Shown one piece after another: positions 8,050-16,362 of a DNA stretch of 38,305 nucleotides (positions are counted from its first letter, which is position 1; each line of letters begins with the position of its first letter). The stretch is from a virus, in IMG/VR virus record IMGVR_UViG_3300025264_000037, positions 1 to 38,305 of that record; one strand, written 5' to 3'. The notes beneath the pieces are model-generated. The model was given only the letters and a program-made list of their open reading frames with translations, had not been told where the DNA came from and searched no databases. The position numbers and the translations under genes are program-made.

Positions 8050-8744
8050 TGGCAACCAGCGGTACTTATGCCTTTACCCTCGATCTGGCGGATATGATCG
8101 AGGAATCGTTCGAGCGCGCCGGGTTGGAGCTTCGCAGCGGTTACGATTACCGGACAGCCAGAAGAAGCATTGACTTGTTAATGCTTGAATGGCAGAACCG
8201 GGGGCTGAACCTGTGGACCATACAGGAAGGCACCACGTCAATCACCGCAGGTACGGCCCGTTATGCGCTGTCCAGCGATATCATTGATATCATTGAAGCC
8301 TATATCCGTACCGATTCAGGTGATACCAGCAAGCAGTTCGACCAAGTGCTGACGCGGGTTTCGATCAGTCAACACGCGCATTTATCCAATAAACTGACCG
8401 AAGCCAAGCCGTTGCAGTATTGGTTGGAGAAAGACCCCGGTGCTATTGCGGTCAATTTGTGGCCGGTGCCGGACAGTGCTGAAACCTACACGCTGGGCTA
8501 CTACTACATGCAGCGGGTCGAGGATTCCGGGTCACCGGGGTCCAACAACATGGACGTGCCGTCACGGTACTTGCCGTGCTTGGTTTCCGGGCTGGCTTAC
8601 CAGATCAGCCTGAAACGACCCGAAGCCTCCGAAAGAGCGCCCATGCTGAAATCGGAATACGAAGAGCAATGGAATTTGGCGGCTGATGCTGACCGTGAAA
8701 AAGCTTCGTTTCGGGTGACACCGGGAGGGTATCGATTCACATGA
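8049..8744 (+). CDS. head-tail adaptor / neck protein (P22 gp4-like)
   Basis: A 231-residue protein with a helix-rich N-terminal half. The pattern I-E-E-S-F-E-R-A-G-L-E followed by R-R-S-I-D-L-L-M-L-E-W-Q-N-R-G-L-N-L-W is common in phage neck/head-completion proteins of aquatic podoviruses. The second half (L-W-P-V-P-D...Y-Y-x-x-R-V-x-D) is typical of the beta part. It would plug into the portal ring and connect it to the tail. It is encoded with TAATG coupling to the gene before and a 4-base overlap to the one after. Confidence 0.6.
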   Translation: MATSGTYAFTLDLADMIEESFERAGLELRSGYDYRTARRSIDLLMLEWQNRGLNLWTIQEGTTSITAGTARYALSSDIIDIIEAYIRTDSGDTSKQFDQVLTRVSISQHAHLSNKLTEAKPLQYWLEKDPGAIAVNLWPVPDSAETYTLGYYYMQRVEDSGSPGSNNMDVPSRYLPCLVSGLAYQISLKRPEASERAPMLKSEYEEQWNLAADADREKASFRVTPGGYRFT

Positions 8745-9082
8745 GTTATGCCGACGGTAAATATGCGTTTGGTTATTGCGACCGCACCGGGTTTCGCTAC
8801 AAGTTGAAAGACATGGTGGAGCAGTATGAAGGTGGTCGCCCCACGGGTTTGCGTGTGGGCAAGGACGTGATGGACAAAGATCAGCCACAGCTTCAGTTGG
8901 GGCTTATCAACAAATCTGATCCGCAATCGTTGCGACATCCACGACCGGAATCGACTCTGGACGAAAGCCGCAGGCTGTATGCTTGGAACCCGATTGGCGG
9001 TGGTGACACCGCTATGGGCAGTCGCACGGTGGGTCTGACGATGCACGGTGAAGTTGGCAGGTTGACGGTGAGCACAGGCTGA
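8741..9082 (+). CDS. small conserved neck/tail protein
   Basis: A 113-residue protein lodged between two adaptor-type genes with overlaps on both sides. The N-terminus (Y-A-F-G-Y-C-D-R-T-G-F-R-Y) places an aromatic-rich C-x-R-C-like segment in front of K-D-M-V. The segment P-Q-x-L-R-x-P-R-P-E-x-x-L-D-E is recurrent in phage proteins at this position. It is of unknown function, probably a minor virion component. Confidence 0.5.
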   Translation: MSYADGKYAFGYCDRTGFRYKLKDMVEQYEGGRPTGLRVGKDVMDKDQPQLQLGLINKSDPQSLRHPRPESTLDESRRLYAWNPIGGGDTAMGSRTVGLTMHGEVGRLTVSTG

Positions 9083-9723
9083 TGGCTTGGACTTACACAA
9101 CTTTGAAGTCGGCTATTCAGGATTATCTGGAAACAACCGAGACCACGTTTGTTAACGATCTCGGCACGATCATCGCTATGGCAGAGAACCGTATTCTTAA
9201 AACGGTGCAACTGCCTGATTTTCGCAAGAACACCACGGGCACGATGACTTCCGGCAATGCTTATCTGGCAACGCCGAGTGATTTTCTGGCCCCATACAGC
9301 TTGGCATTGGACAACAGCGGTTATGAATACCTAATTTTTAAAGACGTGAACTTTATTCGGGCTGCTTATCCGGTGTCATCCACTACAGGGGTACCGAAGT
9401 ATTACGGTATTTTTGATGACGATGCGTTCATTCTAGGTCCGACGCCGGGTAGCGGCTACACGGCTGAACTGCATTATTTCTATAAACCCGAATCGATCAC
9501 GGCGGCCAGCAGCGGTACCAGTTGGCTCGGTGATAACGCCGAACTGGCGTTGCTGTATGCCTCTTTGGTTGAATCGTATGGCTTCTTGAAAGGTGAGGCC
9601 GAACTGATGCAGATGTATGAAGGCCGTTATCAGGAAGCGGTGGGGCAACTGAAGGCGCTGGCGGAAGGCTACAACACCACCGACAGCTACCGGGGAGGCG
9701 CTGTAAGGGCGATGCGGGCTTGA
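9082..9723 (+). CDS. phage adaptor protein (SU10-type neck)
   Basis: A 213-residue protein beginning W-T-Y-T-T-L-K-S-A-I-Q-D-Y-L-E-T-T-E. Next come A-E-N-R-I-L-K, the strand region P-x-D-F-L-A-P and a long helical C-terminus with W-L-G-D-N-A-E-L-A-L-L-Y-A. This order matches the adaptor proteins that sit beneath portals in SU10-like podoviruses as I remember them. It would contact the portal or the tail nozzle. It follows the two preceding neck proteins with a one-base overlap. Confidence 0.6.
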   Translation: MAWTYTTLKSAIQDYLETTETTFVNDLGTIIAMAENRILKTVQLPDFRKNTTGTMTSGNAYLATPSDFLAPYSLALDNSGYEYLIFKDVNFIRAAYPVSSTTGVPKYYGIFDDDAFILGPTPGSGYTAELHYFYKPESITAASSGTSWLGDNAELALLYASLVESYGFLKGEAELMQMYEGRYQEAVGQLKALAEGYNTTDSYRGGAVRAMRA

Positions 9724-10460
9724 TGGCTAGAGAACTCAATCATGTGGCGTTGCTTGGCTTGGGTCACAGCCAGTTGGATTACCACCTGTCGATTACGCAC
9801 AGTGAAGAATACGACGAGGTGTGGGCGGTGAACTCGATGTGTGCGGTGGTCAACGCCGACCGGGTGTTTATGATGGACCCTGCTTCGCGTTTTTTCGATA
9901 CCGAGGATGCCGGGGGCCAGACCGAAGTGATGCGCAAGACCTTGCCGAAGCTGACCTGCCCGGTGTATTCATGCGAACTGGACGAACGGGTTCCGGCGAT
10001 AGAACTGTATCCGCTGGAAGAGATCGTTACGGATCTTGGCTGTGGCTATTTCAACAACACCATTTCCTACGCGCTGGCGTTTGCGATGTGGAAGCAGGTT
10101 AAGCGGTTGAGTGTTTTTGGCGCGGATTTCACCTACACCACCAACATGCACTTTGGAGAATTGGGACGAGCCTGCTGTGAGTTTTGGCTGGCGCGTTGCA
10201 TGATGACCGGCATGGAAGTTGGCGTGGCCCCAAGTTCGCCGTTGCTGGATACCAATATTCCAGAAAAGAAACGTTTGTACGGGTATCATCGGATGGAGAA
10301 TCCGCCGGTTGTGTATGCTGAAGACGGCAATCTGAAGATCACGCAATTCTCAAACATCGAGCAGGAAGATGGCGTGGTGGTGTCCATTCATGGGCGTGAA
10401 GACGATATGAAGCCAGCTAAACAAGCGGGGTTACGACCGGTGGAACCGGCGAGTTACTGA
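9723..10460 (+). CDS. Rossmann-like protein of unknown function
   Basis: A 245-residue protein. I use the ATG at 9723 (TGATG junction) rather than the TTG one codon earlier. It opens with a nucleotide-binding-like beta strand and loop (V-A-L-L-G-L-G-H-S-Q-L-D-Y), then E-V-W-A-V-N-S-M, A-D-R-V-F-M-M-D-P and, near the middle, R-L-S-V-F-G-A-D-F-T-Y. The arrangement resembles DUF115/sialyltransferase-like Rossmann folds, in which a G-x-G-x-S loop binds a nucleotide or nucleotide sugar. Proteins like this recur in phage tail-neck regions. It might modify a virion component, but no catalytic residues can be named with confidence. Confidence 0.5.
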   Translation: MARELNHVALLGLGHSQLDYHLSITHSEEYDEVWAVNSMCAVVNADRVFMMDPASRFFDTEDAGGQTEVMRKTLPKLTCPVYSCELDERVPAIELYPLEEIVTDLGCGYFNNTISYALAFAMWKQVKRLSVFGADFTYTTNMHFGELGRACCEFWLARCMMTGMEVGVAPSSPLLDTNIPEKKRLYGYHRMENPPVVYAEDGNLKITQFSNIEQEDGVVVSIHGREDDMKPAKQAGLRPVEPASY

Positions 10461-10750
10461 TGTTACAGGTTGAATTAGACACATCGGTGGGTAATTTGGG
10501 TGTCGAGACAACCCATTACCGCGGACACACCCCGGAAGAATGGGCGCGCATGGCGGCCAACAGGATTGTGAGTATCAGCAACACGGCTCCCGAGCCTATT
10601 AAGCAGCAGGCGCATGTGTTTAAGCAGCAGGTGGAAGCGGTACTGTCGGATTACATGCACAAGGCGATTGAATCCCATATCTGCACGGTGGGAAATTTAT
10701 TGGAACAGCAAGGCCACAGCGATCTGGCCGCGATAATCAGGAGACTGTAA
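10460..10750 (+). CDS. small alpha-helical phage protein
   Basis: A 96-residue protein coupled to its neighbours by TGATG and TAATG. It has a Y-R-G-H-T-P-E-E-W-A-R-M-A segment, as in other small phage proteins at this site, then long helices and an R-R-L C-terminus. It may be an assembly or regulatory factor for the tail. The function is unknown. Confidence 0.5.
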   Translation: MLQVELDTSVGNLGVETTHYRGHTPEEWARMAANRIVSISNTAPEPIKQQAHVFKQQVEAVLSDYMHKAIESHICTVGNLLEQQGHSDLAAIIRRL

Positions 10751-11181
10751 TGGCAATCACCCAAGCAATGTGTACGTCTTTCAAGAAAGAACTCATGGAA
10801 GCGAAGCACAATTTTTTACTCTCAGGGGGTAATACATTCAATCTGGCGCTGTACACCAGTTCAGCCACGATGAGTGCTGCCACCACGGCGTATACCACCT
10901 CTCAAGAAGCGACGGGTACGAATTATACGGCCAAGGGTGCTTCCCTGACTCGGATAGACCCCACCACGTCTGGCACCACGGCGTTTACGGACTTTGCCGA
11001 TTTAACTTTCGGTACCTGCACGATCACGGCGCGAGGCTGCATGATCTTTAACGATTCAGCATCGGGCGATCCGGCGGTGGCGGTGTTTGATTTTGGCGGT
11101 AACAAGACTTCTACCGCAGGCAGTTTTACGATCACGTTCCCAACGGCGGACGCCAGTAACGCGGTGATCCGCATAGCGTAG
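10750..11181 (+). CDS. conserved small virion protein
   Basis: A 143-residue protein starting M-A-I-T-Q-A-M-C-T-S-F-K-K-E-L-M. A short helical head is followed by a Thr/Ala/Gly-rich, beta-rich body (A-L-Y-T-S-S-A-T, Y-T-A-K-G, F-G-G-N-K-T). I recall this family in many uncultured phage tail regions as a structural protein. It is coupled to the previous gene by TAATG. A role as a tail or receptor-binding accessory is inferred. Confidence 0.55.
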   Translation: MAITQAMCTSFKKELMEAKHNFLLSGGNTFNLALYTSSATMSAATTAYTTSQEATGTNYTAKGASLTRIDPTTSGTTAFTDFADLTFGTCTITARGCMIFNDSASGDPAVAVFDFGGNKTSTAGSFTITFPTADASNAVIRIA

Positions 11182-11191
11182 TGAGAGTGAT

Positions 11192-11956
11192 GTGGCAAAT
11201 ATTACAGGTTGGGGCCGGAGTACATGGGGATCGCTCACTTGGGGTGAGCCGGTTCCTGTCGAACTTACCGGTCTTGCCGGTACGTCGGCGCTTGGTTCGG
11301 TTAGTGTCAGTGCTGCGGCGAATGTCGCTGTCACGGGCCTTGCAGGTACCGGCGCTGTCGGTACGTTGGTTGCCACAGGTGTTGCCAATGTTGCGGTTAC
11401 GGGGTTGGCAGGTACGGGCGCGGTTAGCTCACTTAGTATCGCTGCTGCGGCCAATGTTGCGGTCACGGGCCTTGCGGGCACGGGTGCTGTTGGCACGTTA
11501 CTGGCAGCGGGCTATGCGATTACCGGCGTCAGCGGTACGGCATCTACGGTTGGGTTGGGCGATGAAACGGTTACCGGTGACGCGAATGTCTACCCGACAG
11601 GGGTGGCAGGCACTTCGGCGTTGGGCAGCATCACGCTCATCACCAATAACATCATCAGCCTTACTGATCTGGGAGCGGCTACAGGTAGCTTGGGGTCGGT
11701 TACGGCTTCTGGTGCTTCAGGTATTACGCTTGAAGGTTTGGCAGGAACCGGTGAAATCACGCAGGTTCTGGTATGGGGGCTTGTGGACACGGATCAGACC
11801 CCGAATTGGGGTGCAATTTCGACAACACAAACACCAAGCTGGTCTGCTGTTTCGACCACTCAAGATCCTTCTTGGTCATCGGTGTCCACGTCACAAACAC
11901 CTAGCTGGAGTTCGGTAGACAGTGATCAGACTCCTGAATGGAAAAAGGTAGCTTAA
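11192..11956 (+). CDS. repeat-rich tail/virion protein
   Basis: A 254-residue protein beginning at a GTG. The N-terminus is M-A-N-I-T-G-W-G-R-S-T-W-G. It then has several copies of N-V-A-V-T-G-L-A-G-T-G-A-V followed by short variable stretches (about residues 24-110), and more divergent copies up to 190. The C-terminal 55 residues hold six copies of an about 11-residue D/T-Q-T-P-S-W-S-x-V repeat. Both repeats look like solenoid or fibre material, and the gene lies directly upstream of the tail fiber gene, so it is likely a tail fiber or fibre-attachment protein. The other frame of this region also stays open and looks like a shadow. Confidence 0.55.
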   Translation: MANITGWGRSTWGSLTWGEPVPVELTGLAGTSALGSVSVSAAANVAVTGLAGTGAVGTLVATGVANVAVTGLAGTGAVSSLSIAAAANVAVTGLAGTGAVGTLLAAGYAITGVSGTASTVGLGDETVTGDANVYPTGVAGTSALGSITLITNNIISLTDLGAATGSLGSVTASGASGITLEGLAGTGEITQVLVWGLVDTDQTPNWGAISTTQTPSWSAVSTTQDPSWSSVSTSQTPSWSSVDSDQTPEWKKVA

Positions 11957-11957
11957 A

Positions 11958-14900
11958 ATGGCAACTTATGTAAACGATCTTAGATTAAAAGAAATCGCTA
12001 CCGGCGATGAGTCAGGGACTTGGGGAGACAGCACCAACACCAACTTAGAGTTGATAGGCGAAGCCTTTGGTAGCGGTTCAGAAGGCATCACGGGAACGAC
12101 GCACACGATCACGATAGCTGATGGAACGTCCGACGCGGCCCGAGCGATGGTCATGACTTTAACAGGGTCTACCACTGCTCTTAACACCGTCACCCTCGCA
12201 CCTAACACGGTGAATAAAGTCTGGGTTATCCAGAACTCGGCTGGTTACGCGGTTTCAATCAGCCAAGGCACGGGCGCTAATGTCGTGATCCCCAATGGCG
12301 GAATCAAGATGGTTGTGGCTGACGGTGCGGGCGCAGGCGCGGCGGTAACCGATGTGTTAGACCTCACGGGAGGTACTGGAAACATTGGTTTAGGTAGTGG
12401 TTCTTTAGGCACGGCGTTAACGACCGGTACTGACAATGTAGCTATCGGTGAAGCGGCACTTGATGCAGCAACCACGGGTTCCGACAACACCGCTGTGGGA
12501 GACAATGCCGGGGGCGCATTAACCACGGGCAGCAACAGCGTCGCTATTGGTTCTTCGGCTTTATTGGTAGCCACGACCGCTGCCGATAACACGGCAGTCG
12601 GGACCGACACGCTTAAAGCCAATTCCACGGGAACCGATAACACGGCGGTGGGTTATGCAGCGGGTGATGCTGTAACCACAGGATCGGATAATACTTTTGT
12701 CGGAGACAATGCCGGAGGGGCCGTTTCTACGGCTTCAGGCCATACGGCGGTGGGTTCTTCGGCATTGCTTACGATGTCCACCGGTACAACCGGAACGGCG
12801 GTAGGCTTTGAGGCGCTCAAGGTAGCTACCGGGAATAACAACACAGCAGTTGGCTACCAAGCAGGTGTAGCCGTAAGCACTGCAGCTAATTGCACCATAA
12901 TCGGTTCTGCAGCCGGGGATGCTTTGAGTACCGGGGCTAATAACACACTGGTTGGTAAAGACGCTGGAGGAGCCCTAACTACGGCTGCGGGCAATACGGC
13001 TATCGGGCAGGGCGCTTTAGTAACTTCAACCACGGGCCCAGAGCATGTTGCGATAGGTAAGGACGCTTTAAGTCTTATGGCGACCGGCGAGGCATGTGTA
13101 GCAGTCGGGAATGAGGCTTTGAAGGCGAATTTAGGCAGCAGCAATACTGCGGTTGGTTATCAAAGTATGGATGCCTGCACCACCGGAACGCAGTTGACGG
13201 CTGTTGGTCGGAATTCTTTAGGTGCTGTTACAACCGGATCAGGTCTTGTGGCTATGGGAATGTCTGCTTTGTCTACGATAACCACCGGAACGAATGGAAC
13301 GGCGGTAGGTTTTGAGGCACTGAAAGTTGCGACGGGTAATGACAATACAGCAGTAGGGTATCAGGCTGGGGTTGCGGTCAGTACAGGAACCGATAACACT
13401 CTATTTGGTAATGCCGCAGGCGATGCGAATACCACAGGTTCTGACAACACCTTCATAGGAGACAACGCAGGCGGAGCCAACACGACAGCAAGTAATAACA
13501 CCGCTGTCGGGTCAAATGCTTTGCTTGCCAACACCACAGGTAATCATTTGGTCGCTGTTGGCGATGATTGTTTGGCATCGAACACGACCGGGGCCAGAAA
13601 TACGGTAGTCGGCAGAAATGCAATGTATGCCAACACCACCGGAACCGGCAACACTGCGATAGGAAACAATGCATTAACCACAGCCACCGAAGCAGACGAC
13701 AATGTTGCCATTGGCAGAAGTTCTTTAAATGCTCTTACCAGTGGAGTTGATAACACCGCAGTAGGTGCTTATTCAGGTGACGCTATAACCACCGGTAGCG
13801 ACAACACCGCGATTGGTGACAATGCATTAGGTGCAGTAACAACTGGCAGCGATAACACGGCAGTAGGGTCATCTGCTTTATTGGCAAGTACGGGAGCAGG
13901 TAATACAGCGGTCGGGGCTTATGCCTTGGATGCCAACCAAGCCGATGATGTTACGGCTGTTGGTAAAAATGCCCTAACAGCCAATACGACAGGAACCAAT
14001 AATGTCTCCGTGGGGGCTTATTCCGGGGAAGCTGTAACGACGGGGACTAATAATACTTTTATCGGAACGAAGGCTGGACGTGCTGTCACTACAGCATCAG
14101 GTCATACGGCAGTGGGTAATGCAGCATTGCTTACAATGACCACCGGAACGACAGGTACGGCGGTCGGCTTTGAAGCACTTAAAGTTGCGACGGGTAATGA
14201 CAATACAGCAGTTGGCTATCAGGCTGGTGTGGCCATAACGACGGGAAATTACAATACCGCTTTAGGCCAAGGCGCTTTAAGTACAGCGACAACTGTAAAT
14301 GCAAACACGGCTATTGGTAATGATGCGCTGAGAACGGCTGCCGGAGCATATAATACAGCGGTAGGTGCTTCTGCAGCGAATGCAATCACGACAGGAGCAA
14401 ACAATGTTGCTATCGGCGCGAATGCGATGGATGCCGCGACCACCGGAGACTCAAATACGGCGGTTGGTTATCAGAGTTTGGACGCCAACACGACAGCCAG
14501 TAACAATACCGCTGTGGGTAAAGATTCTTTAGGAGCCGTAACGACCGGTACATCGAATGTTGGTCTAGGTCAGGCTACAGGACAAGCTTTAACAACCGGG
14601 GCTTATAACGTATTGATTGGCCAAGGTGTGAATGTTGATGGCTCGACTGCTGAAGGACAGATTGTCATTGGTCGAAATGTTGCGAGTGGCGGAAATGATA
14701 GTGTCCGGTTTGGGCAGGCTGGCAACACGCTGACTATAGCTTTGAACGGTTCAACAACGTCTTGGACGGCGGCTTCGGACGAACGGTTGAAAGAGAATAT
14801 TGAACCTGCTGCGGCAGGGTTATCTTTTATCAACGATTTGCGGCCAGTTACATACAACTTCAGAAAGGCCAAGGATGTGCCATCGGATTTTCCCGGTTAT

Positions 14901-15143
14901 CAAGAAGGTTCTGATGAGCCATGTCTTGGACATGATTACGGGACAGTCAATCACGGGTTTGTCGCTCAAGAAGTTAAAGCAGTGATTGATAATCACCCGG
15001 AAGTAAAAGAAGGCTTTGATATGTGGAATACTGCGAGCGATGGGGTACAGCACATCGGAGATGGGGCTTTAGTTCCGATGTTGGTTAAAGCGGTTCAGGA
15101 GCTTTCAGCAAAGATTAAGAAACTTGAAGAGGAGGATGAATGA
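11958..15143 (+). CDS. tail fiber/spike with YadA-head-like repeats and S74 chaperone
   Basis: A 1061-residue protein with three parts. Residues 1-140 form an N-terminal virion-attachment domain (start A-T-Y-V-N-D-L-R-L-K-E-I-A-T-G). Residues 142-914 are about 46 copies of a roughly 17-residue repeat, consensus N-T-A-V-G-x-x-A-L-x-A-x-T-T-G-S-D, which resembles the left-handed beta-roll of YadA-type trimeric adhesin heads (N-S-V-A-I-G-x-x-S). Residues 940-1061 form a peptidase S74 intramolecular chaperone, with the signature S940-D-E-R-L-K945-E-N-I. In this family the Ser/Lys pair cuts just before the Ser after the trimer has folded, releasing the last 122 residues, which end in an Asp/Glu/Lys coiled coil. 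The role is host receptor recognition. A 4-base overlap links it to the next gene. Confidence 0.85.
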   Translation: MATYVNDLRLKEIATGDESGTWGDSTNTNLELIGEAFGSGSEGITGTTHTITIADGTSDAARAMVMTLTGSTTALNTVTLAPNTVNKVWVIQNSAGYAVSISQGTGANVVIPNGGIKMVVADGAGAGAAVTDVLDLTGGTGNIGLGSGSLGTALTTGTDNVAIGEAALDAATTGSDNTAVGDNAGGALTTGSNSVAIGSSALLVATTAADNTAVGTDTLKANSTGTDNTAVGYAAGDAVTTGSDNTFVGDNAGGAVSTASGHTAVGSSALLTMSTGTTGTAVGFEALKVATGNNNTAVGYQAGVAVSTAANCTIIGSAAGDALSTGANNTLVGKDAGGALTTAAGNTAIGQGALVTSTTGPEHVAIGKDALSLMATGEACVAVGNEALKANLGSSNTAVGYQSMDACTTGTQLTAVGRNSLGAVTTGSGLVAMGMSALSTITTGTNGTAVGFEALKVATGNDNTAVGYQAGVAVSTGTDNTLFGNAAGDANTTGSDNTFIGDNAGGANTTASNNTAVGSNALLANTTGNHLVAVGDDCLASNTTGARNTVVGRNAMYANTTGTGNTAIGNNALTTATEADDNVAIGRSSLNALTSGVDNTAVGAYSGDAITTGSDNTAIGDNALGAVTTGSDNTAVGSSALLASTGAGNTAVGAYALDANQADDVTAVGKNALTANTTGTNNVSVGAYSGEAVTTGTNNTFIGTKAGRAVTTASGHTAVGNAALLTMTTGTTGTAVGFEALKVATGNDNTAVGYQAGVAITTGNYNTALGQGALSTATTVNANTAIGNDALRTAAGAYNTAVGASAANAITTGANNVAIGANAMDAATTGDSNTAVGYQSLDANTTASNNTAVGKDSLGAVTTGTSNVGLGQATGQALTTGAYNVLIGQGVNVDGSTAEGQIVIGRNVASGGNDSVRFGQAGNTLTIALNGSTTSWTAASDERLKENIEPAAAGLSFINDLRPVTYNFRKAKDVPSDFPGYQEGSDEPCLGHDYGTVNHGFVAQEVKAVIDNHPEVKEGFDMWNTASDGVQHIGDGALVPMLVKAVQELSAKIKKLEEEDE
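12381..14700 (+). repeat. about 46 tandem 17-residue repeats in the tail fiber gene
   Basis: The encoded unit N-(T/V)-(A/F/V)-(V/I)-G-x-x-A-L/G-x-A-x-T-T-G-x-(D/N) recurs every 14-18 residues. Three longer super-repeats share G-T-A-V-G-F-E-A-L-K-V-A-T-G-N then N-T-A-V-G-Y-Q-A-G-V-A, at about 12795-12875, 13295-13380 and 14155-14235. Near-identical DNA within the super-repeats suggests duplication or gene conversion. Confidence 0.85.
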
Positions 15144-15469
15144 TGGCTGTAACAAAGACGTTAAAGGCTATTCCGTACAGTAAGAGCAGCAAGGTTGAGA
15201 AATGGAATGTATCTGCGACTTACGAGAACGACAGCGAAGGCGATGCGACCTATTACACTTCCACTTTCTCAAAGACCGTAGAAGCGACAGATTCTGATGG
15301 TACGGTGAACTTCGCCAAAAAAGCGAAAGGTTCATGGACGAAGAGCGAGATCGAGGCTTTAATGCCTATTTCGCATTGGGATGAGGTGTTTGCCAGTCAG
15401 GTGGATTCGGTGATCACCAGTCCGGTGGTTCCGCCGACCGCTGATGAGAGCTTTTCGATCCCATCGTAA
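15143..15469 (+). CDS. small conserved protein downstream of fiber
   Basis: A 108-residue protein. The ATG at 15143 is favoured over the one at 15140 because GGAGG (15131-15135) lies 7 bases before it. It holds Y-E-N-D-S-E-G-D-A-T-Y-Y-T-S-T-F-S-K-T, F-A-K-K-A-K-G-S-W-T-K-S-E-I-E and a Pro-rich end. The aromatic/Thr pattern looks like a small beta domain. It is probably tail-related because of its position between fiber and oxygenase genes. The function is unknown. Confidence 0.45.
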   Translation: MAVTKTLKAIPYSKSSKVEKWNVSATYENDSEGDATYYTSTFSKTVEATDSDGTVNFAKKAKGSWTKSEIEALMPISHWDEVFASQVDSVITSPVVPPTADESFSIPS

Positions 15470-16176
15470 TGGAGCAGAAATACGAATTACACACGCTGCC
15501 ATCCGTGTTTCTTTTGGAGGCATGGATGCCAGACGGTATGGTCACGGGACTCAATGCCTATTTGGATGAGTTGATGCAGGAGCAGGATCGAATCTCTCAC
15601 GCAGGCACATTGGTTGGACAGATCGGTCACGGGCAGCAATTGACGATGGATCATACCGACGAGCGGTTGGCTGATTTTTGTCAGATGTCGGCTATTTTGG
15701 CTATCGATTATCTAAAGCATTTCAATAGCATCACTGGCAATCAAGCGACCAGTGATCGTCAAATAGGTATCGACGAACTTTGGTCGGTGCATAGTTACGA
15801 ACGTGACTATAACCCGATCCATGATCATGGCACCAAGACAATCACGGGGATTTCTACGACTTCGTGGACGAAGGTTCCACAGCAGATACTGGATCAGCCT
15901 ACTGCTGGGAGTCCTGAGTATTCGCTGTATAACTCCAGCGGGAATGCCGATGGGTGCTTGGCTTTCAATTACGGGATCAATTCCTTGATTGATGTGGAGC
16001 GGTTACGGCCTCCCCAGTCGTTCGTGATCAAGCCGGAAGTGGGTAAGTTCTTGATGTTTCCAAGCTGGCTTCAGCACATGGTCTATCCGTTTGAAGGCGA
16101 AGGTGAGCGCCGCACGGTGGCGGCTAATCTGAACGTTTGGAATGTTCAAGACAGCGATAAGAAAACTGTTAATTAG
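15469..16176 (+). CDS. 2OG-Fe(II) oxygenase-like protein
   Basis: A 235-residue protein resembling the phage/bacterial 2OG-Fe(II) oxygenases of the P4Ha-like group. The key region is Y-N-P-I-H118-D119-H120-G, followed by a beta-rich core, and then F-P-S-W-L-Q-H203-M-V-Y-P with R215-T-V-A-A-N-L-N. H118, D119 or H120, H203 and R215 are the likely iron and 2-oxoglutarate ligands. Such enzymes hydroxylate protein side chains, nucleotides or sugars. Encoded straight after the tail fiber and a small protein, with one-base overlaps, it could act on a virion protein. The substrate is unknown. Confidence 0.65.
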   Translation: MEQKYELHTLPSVFLLEAWMPDGMVTGLNAYLDELMQEQDRISHAGTLVGQIGHGQQLTMDHTDERLADFCQMSAILAIDYLKHFNSITGNQATSDRQIGIDELWSVHSYERDYNPIHDHGTKTITGISTTSWTKVPQQILDQPTAGSPEYSLYNSSGNADGCLAFNYGINSLIDVERLRPPQSFVIKPEVGKFLMFPSWLQHMVYPFEGEGERRTVAANLNVWNVQDSDKKTVN

Positions 16177-16185
16177 AGGTGAGCA

Positions 16186-16359
16186 ATGTTTGATTTAATC
16201 ATTACTTTGGTATCGGTTGTCACGGGGATTGTATGTCTCGCCAGCTTTATTGCGGCTGTGACACCAACACCTAAAGATGACGTGTGGATTGGCAAATTGT
16301 ATAAGCTGATCGATGTTTTAGCCCTGAACATTGGGAAGGCAAAAGAAAAGAGCGGTTAG
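16186..16359 (+). CDS. small single-TM protein, holin candidate
   Basis: A 57-residue protein read from the ATG at 16186 to TAG at 16357-16359. AGGTGAG lies just upstream. Residues 3-25 form one hydrophobic segment (L-I-I-T-L-V-S-V-V-T-G-I-V-C-L). The cytoplasmic tail begins P-T-P-K-D-D-V-W-I-G-K and ends basic. It is the first gene of a block that continues with spanins and endolysin, so a holin or holin-like role is the simplest reading. I recall short TPTPKDD-type proteins from many aquatic phages. Its small size makes it easy to miss in automated calling. Confidence 0.6.
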   Translation: MFDLIITLVSVVTGIVCLASFIAAVTPTPKDDVWIGKLYKLIDVLALNIGKAKEKSG

Positions 16360-16362
16360 AGA

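Noticed and set aside
11181-11918. + strand frame overlapping the repeat protein at 11192 (245 codons)
   Set aside because: It is Arg/Leu-rich shadow text of the repeated DNA in another frame; the 11192 frame has the familiar N-terminus and ordered repeats.
12245-14872. Series of - strand open frames under the tail fiber
   Set aside because: They are antisense images of the 17-residue repeats (Ala/Val/Pro-rich periodic text) and have no independent signals.
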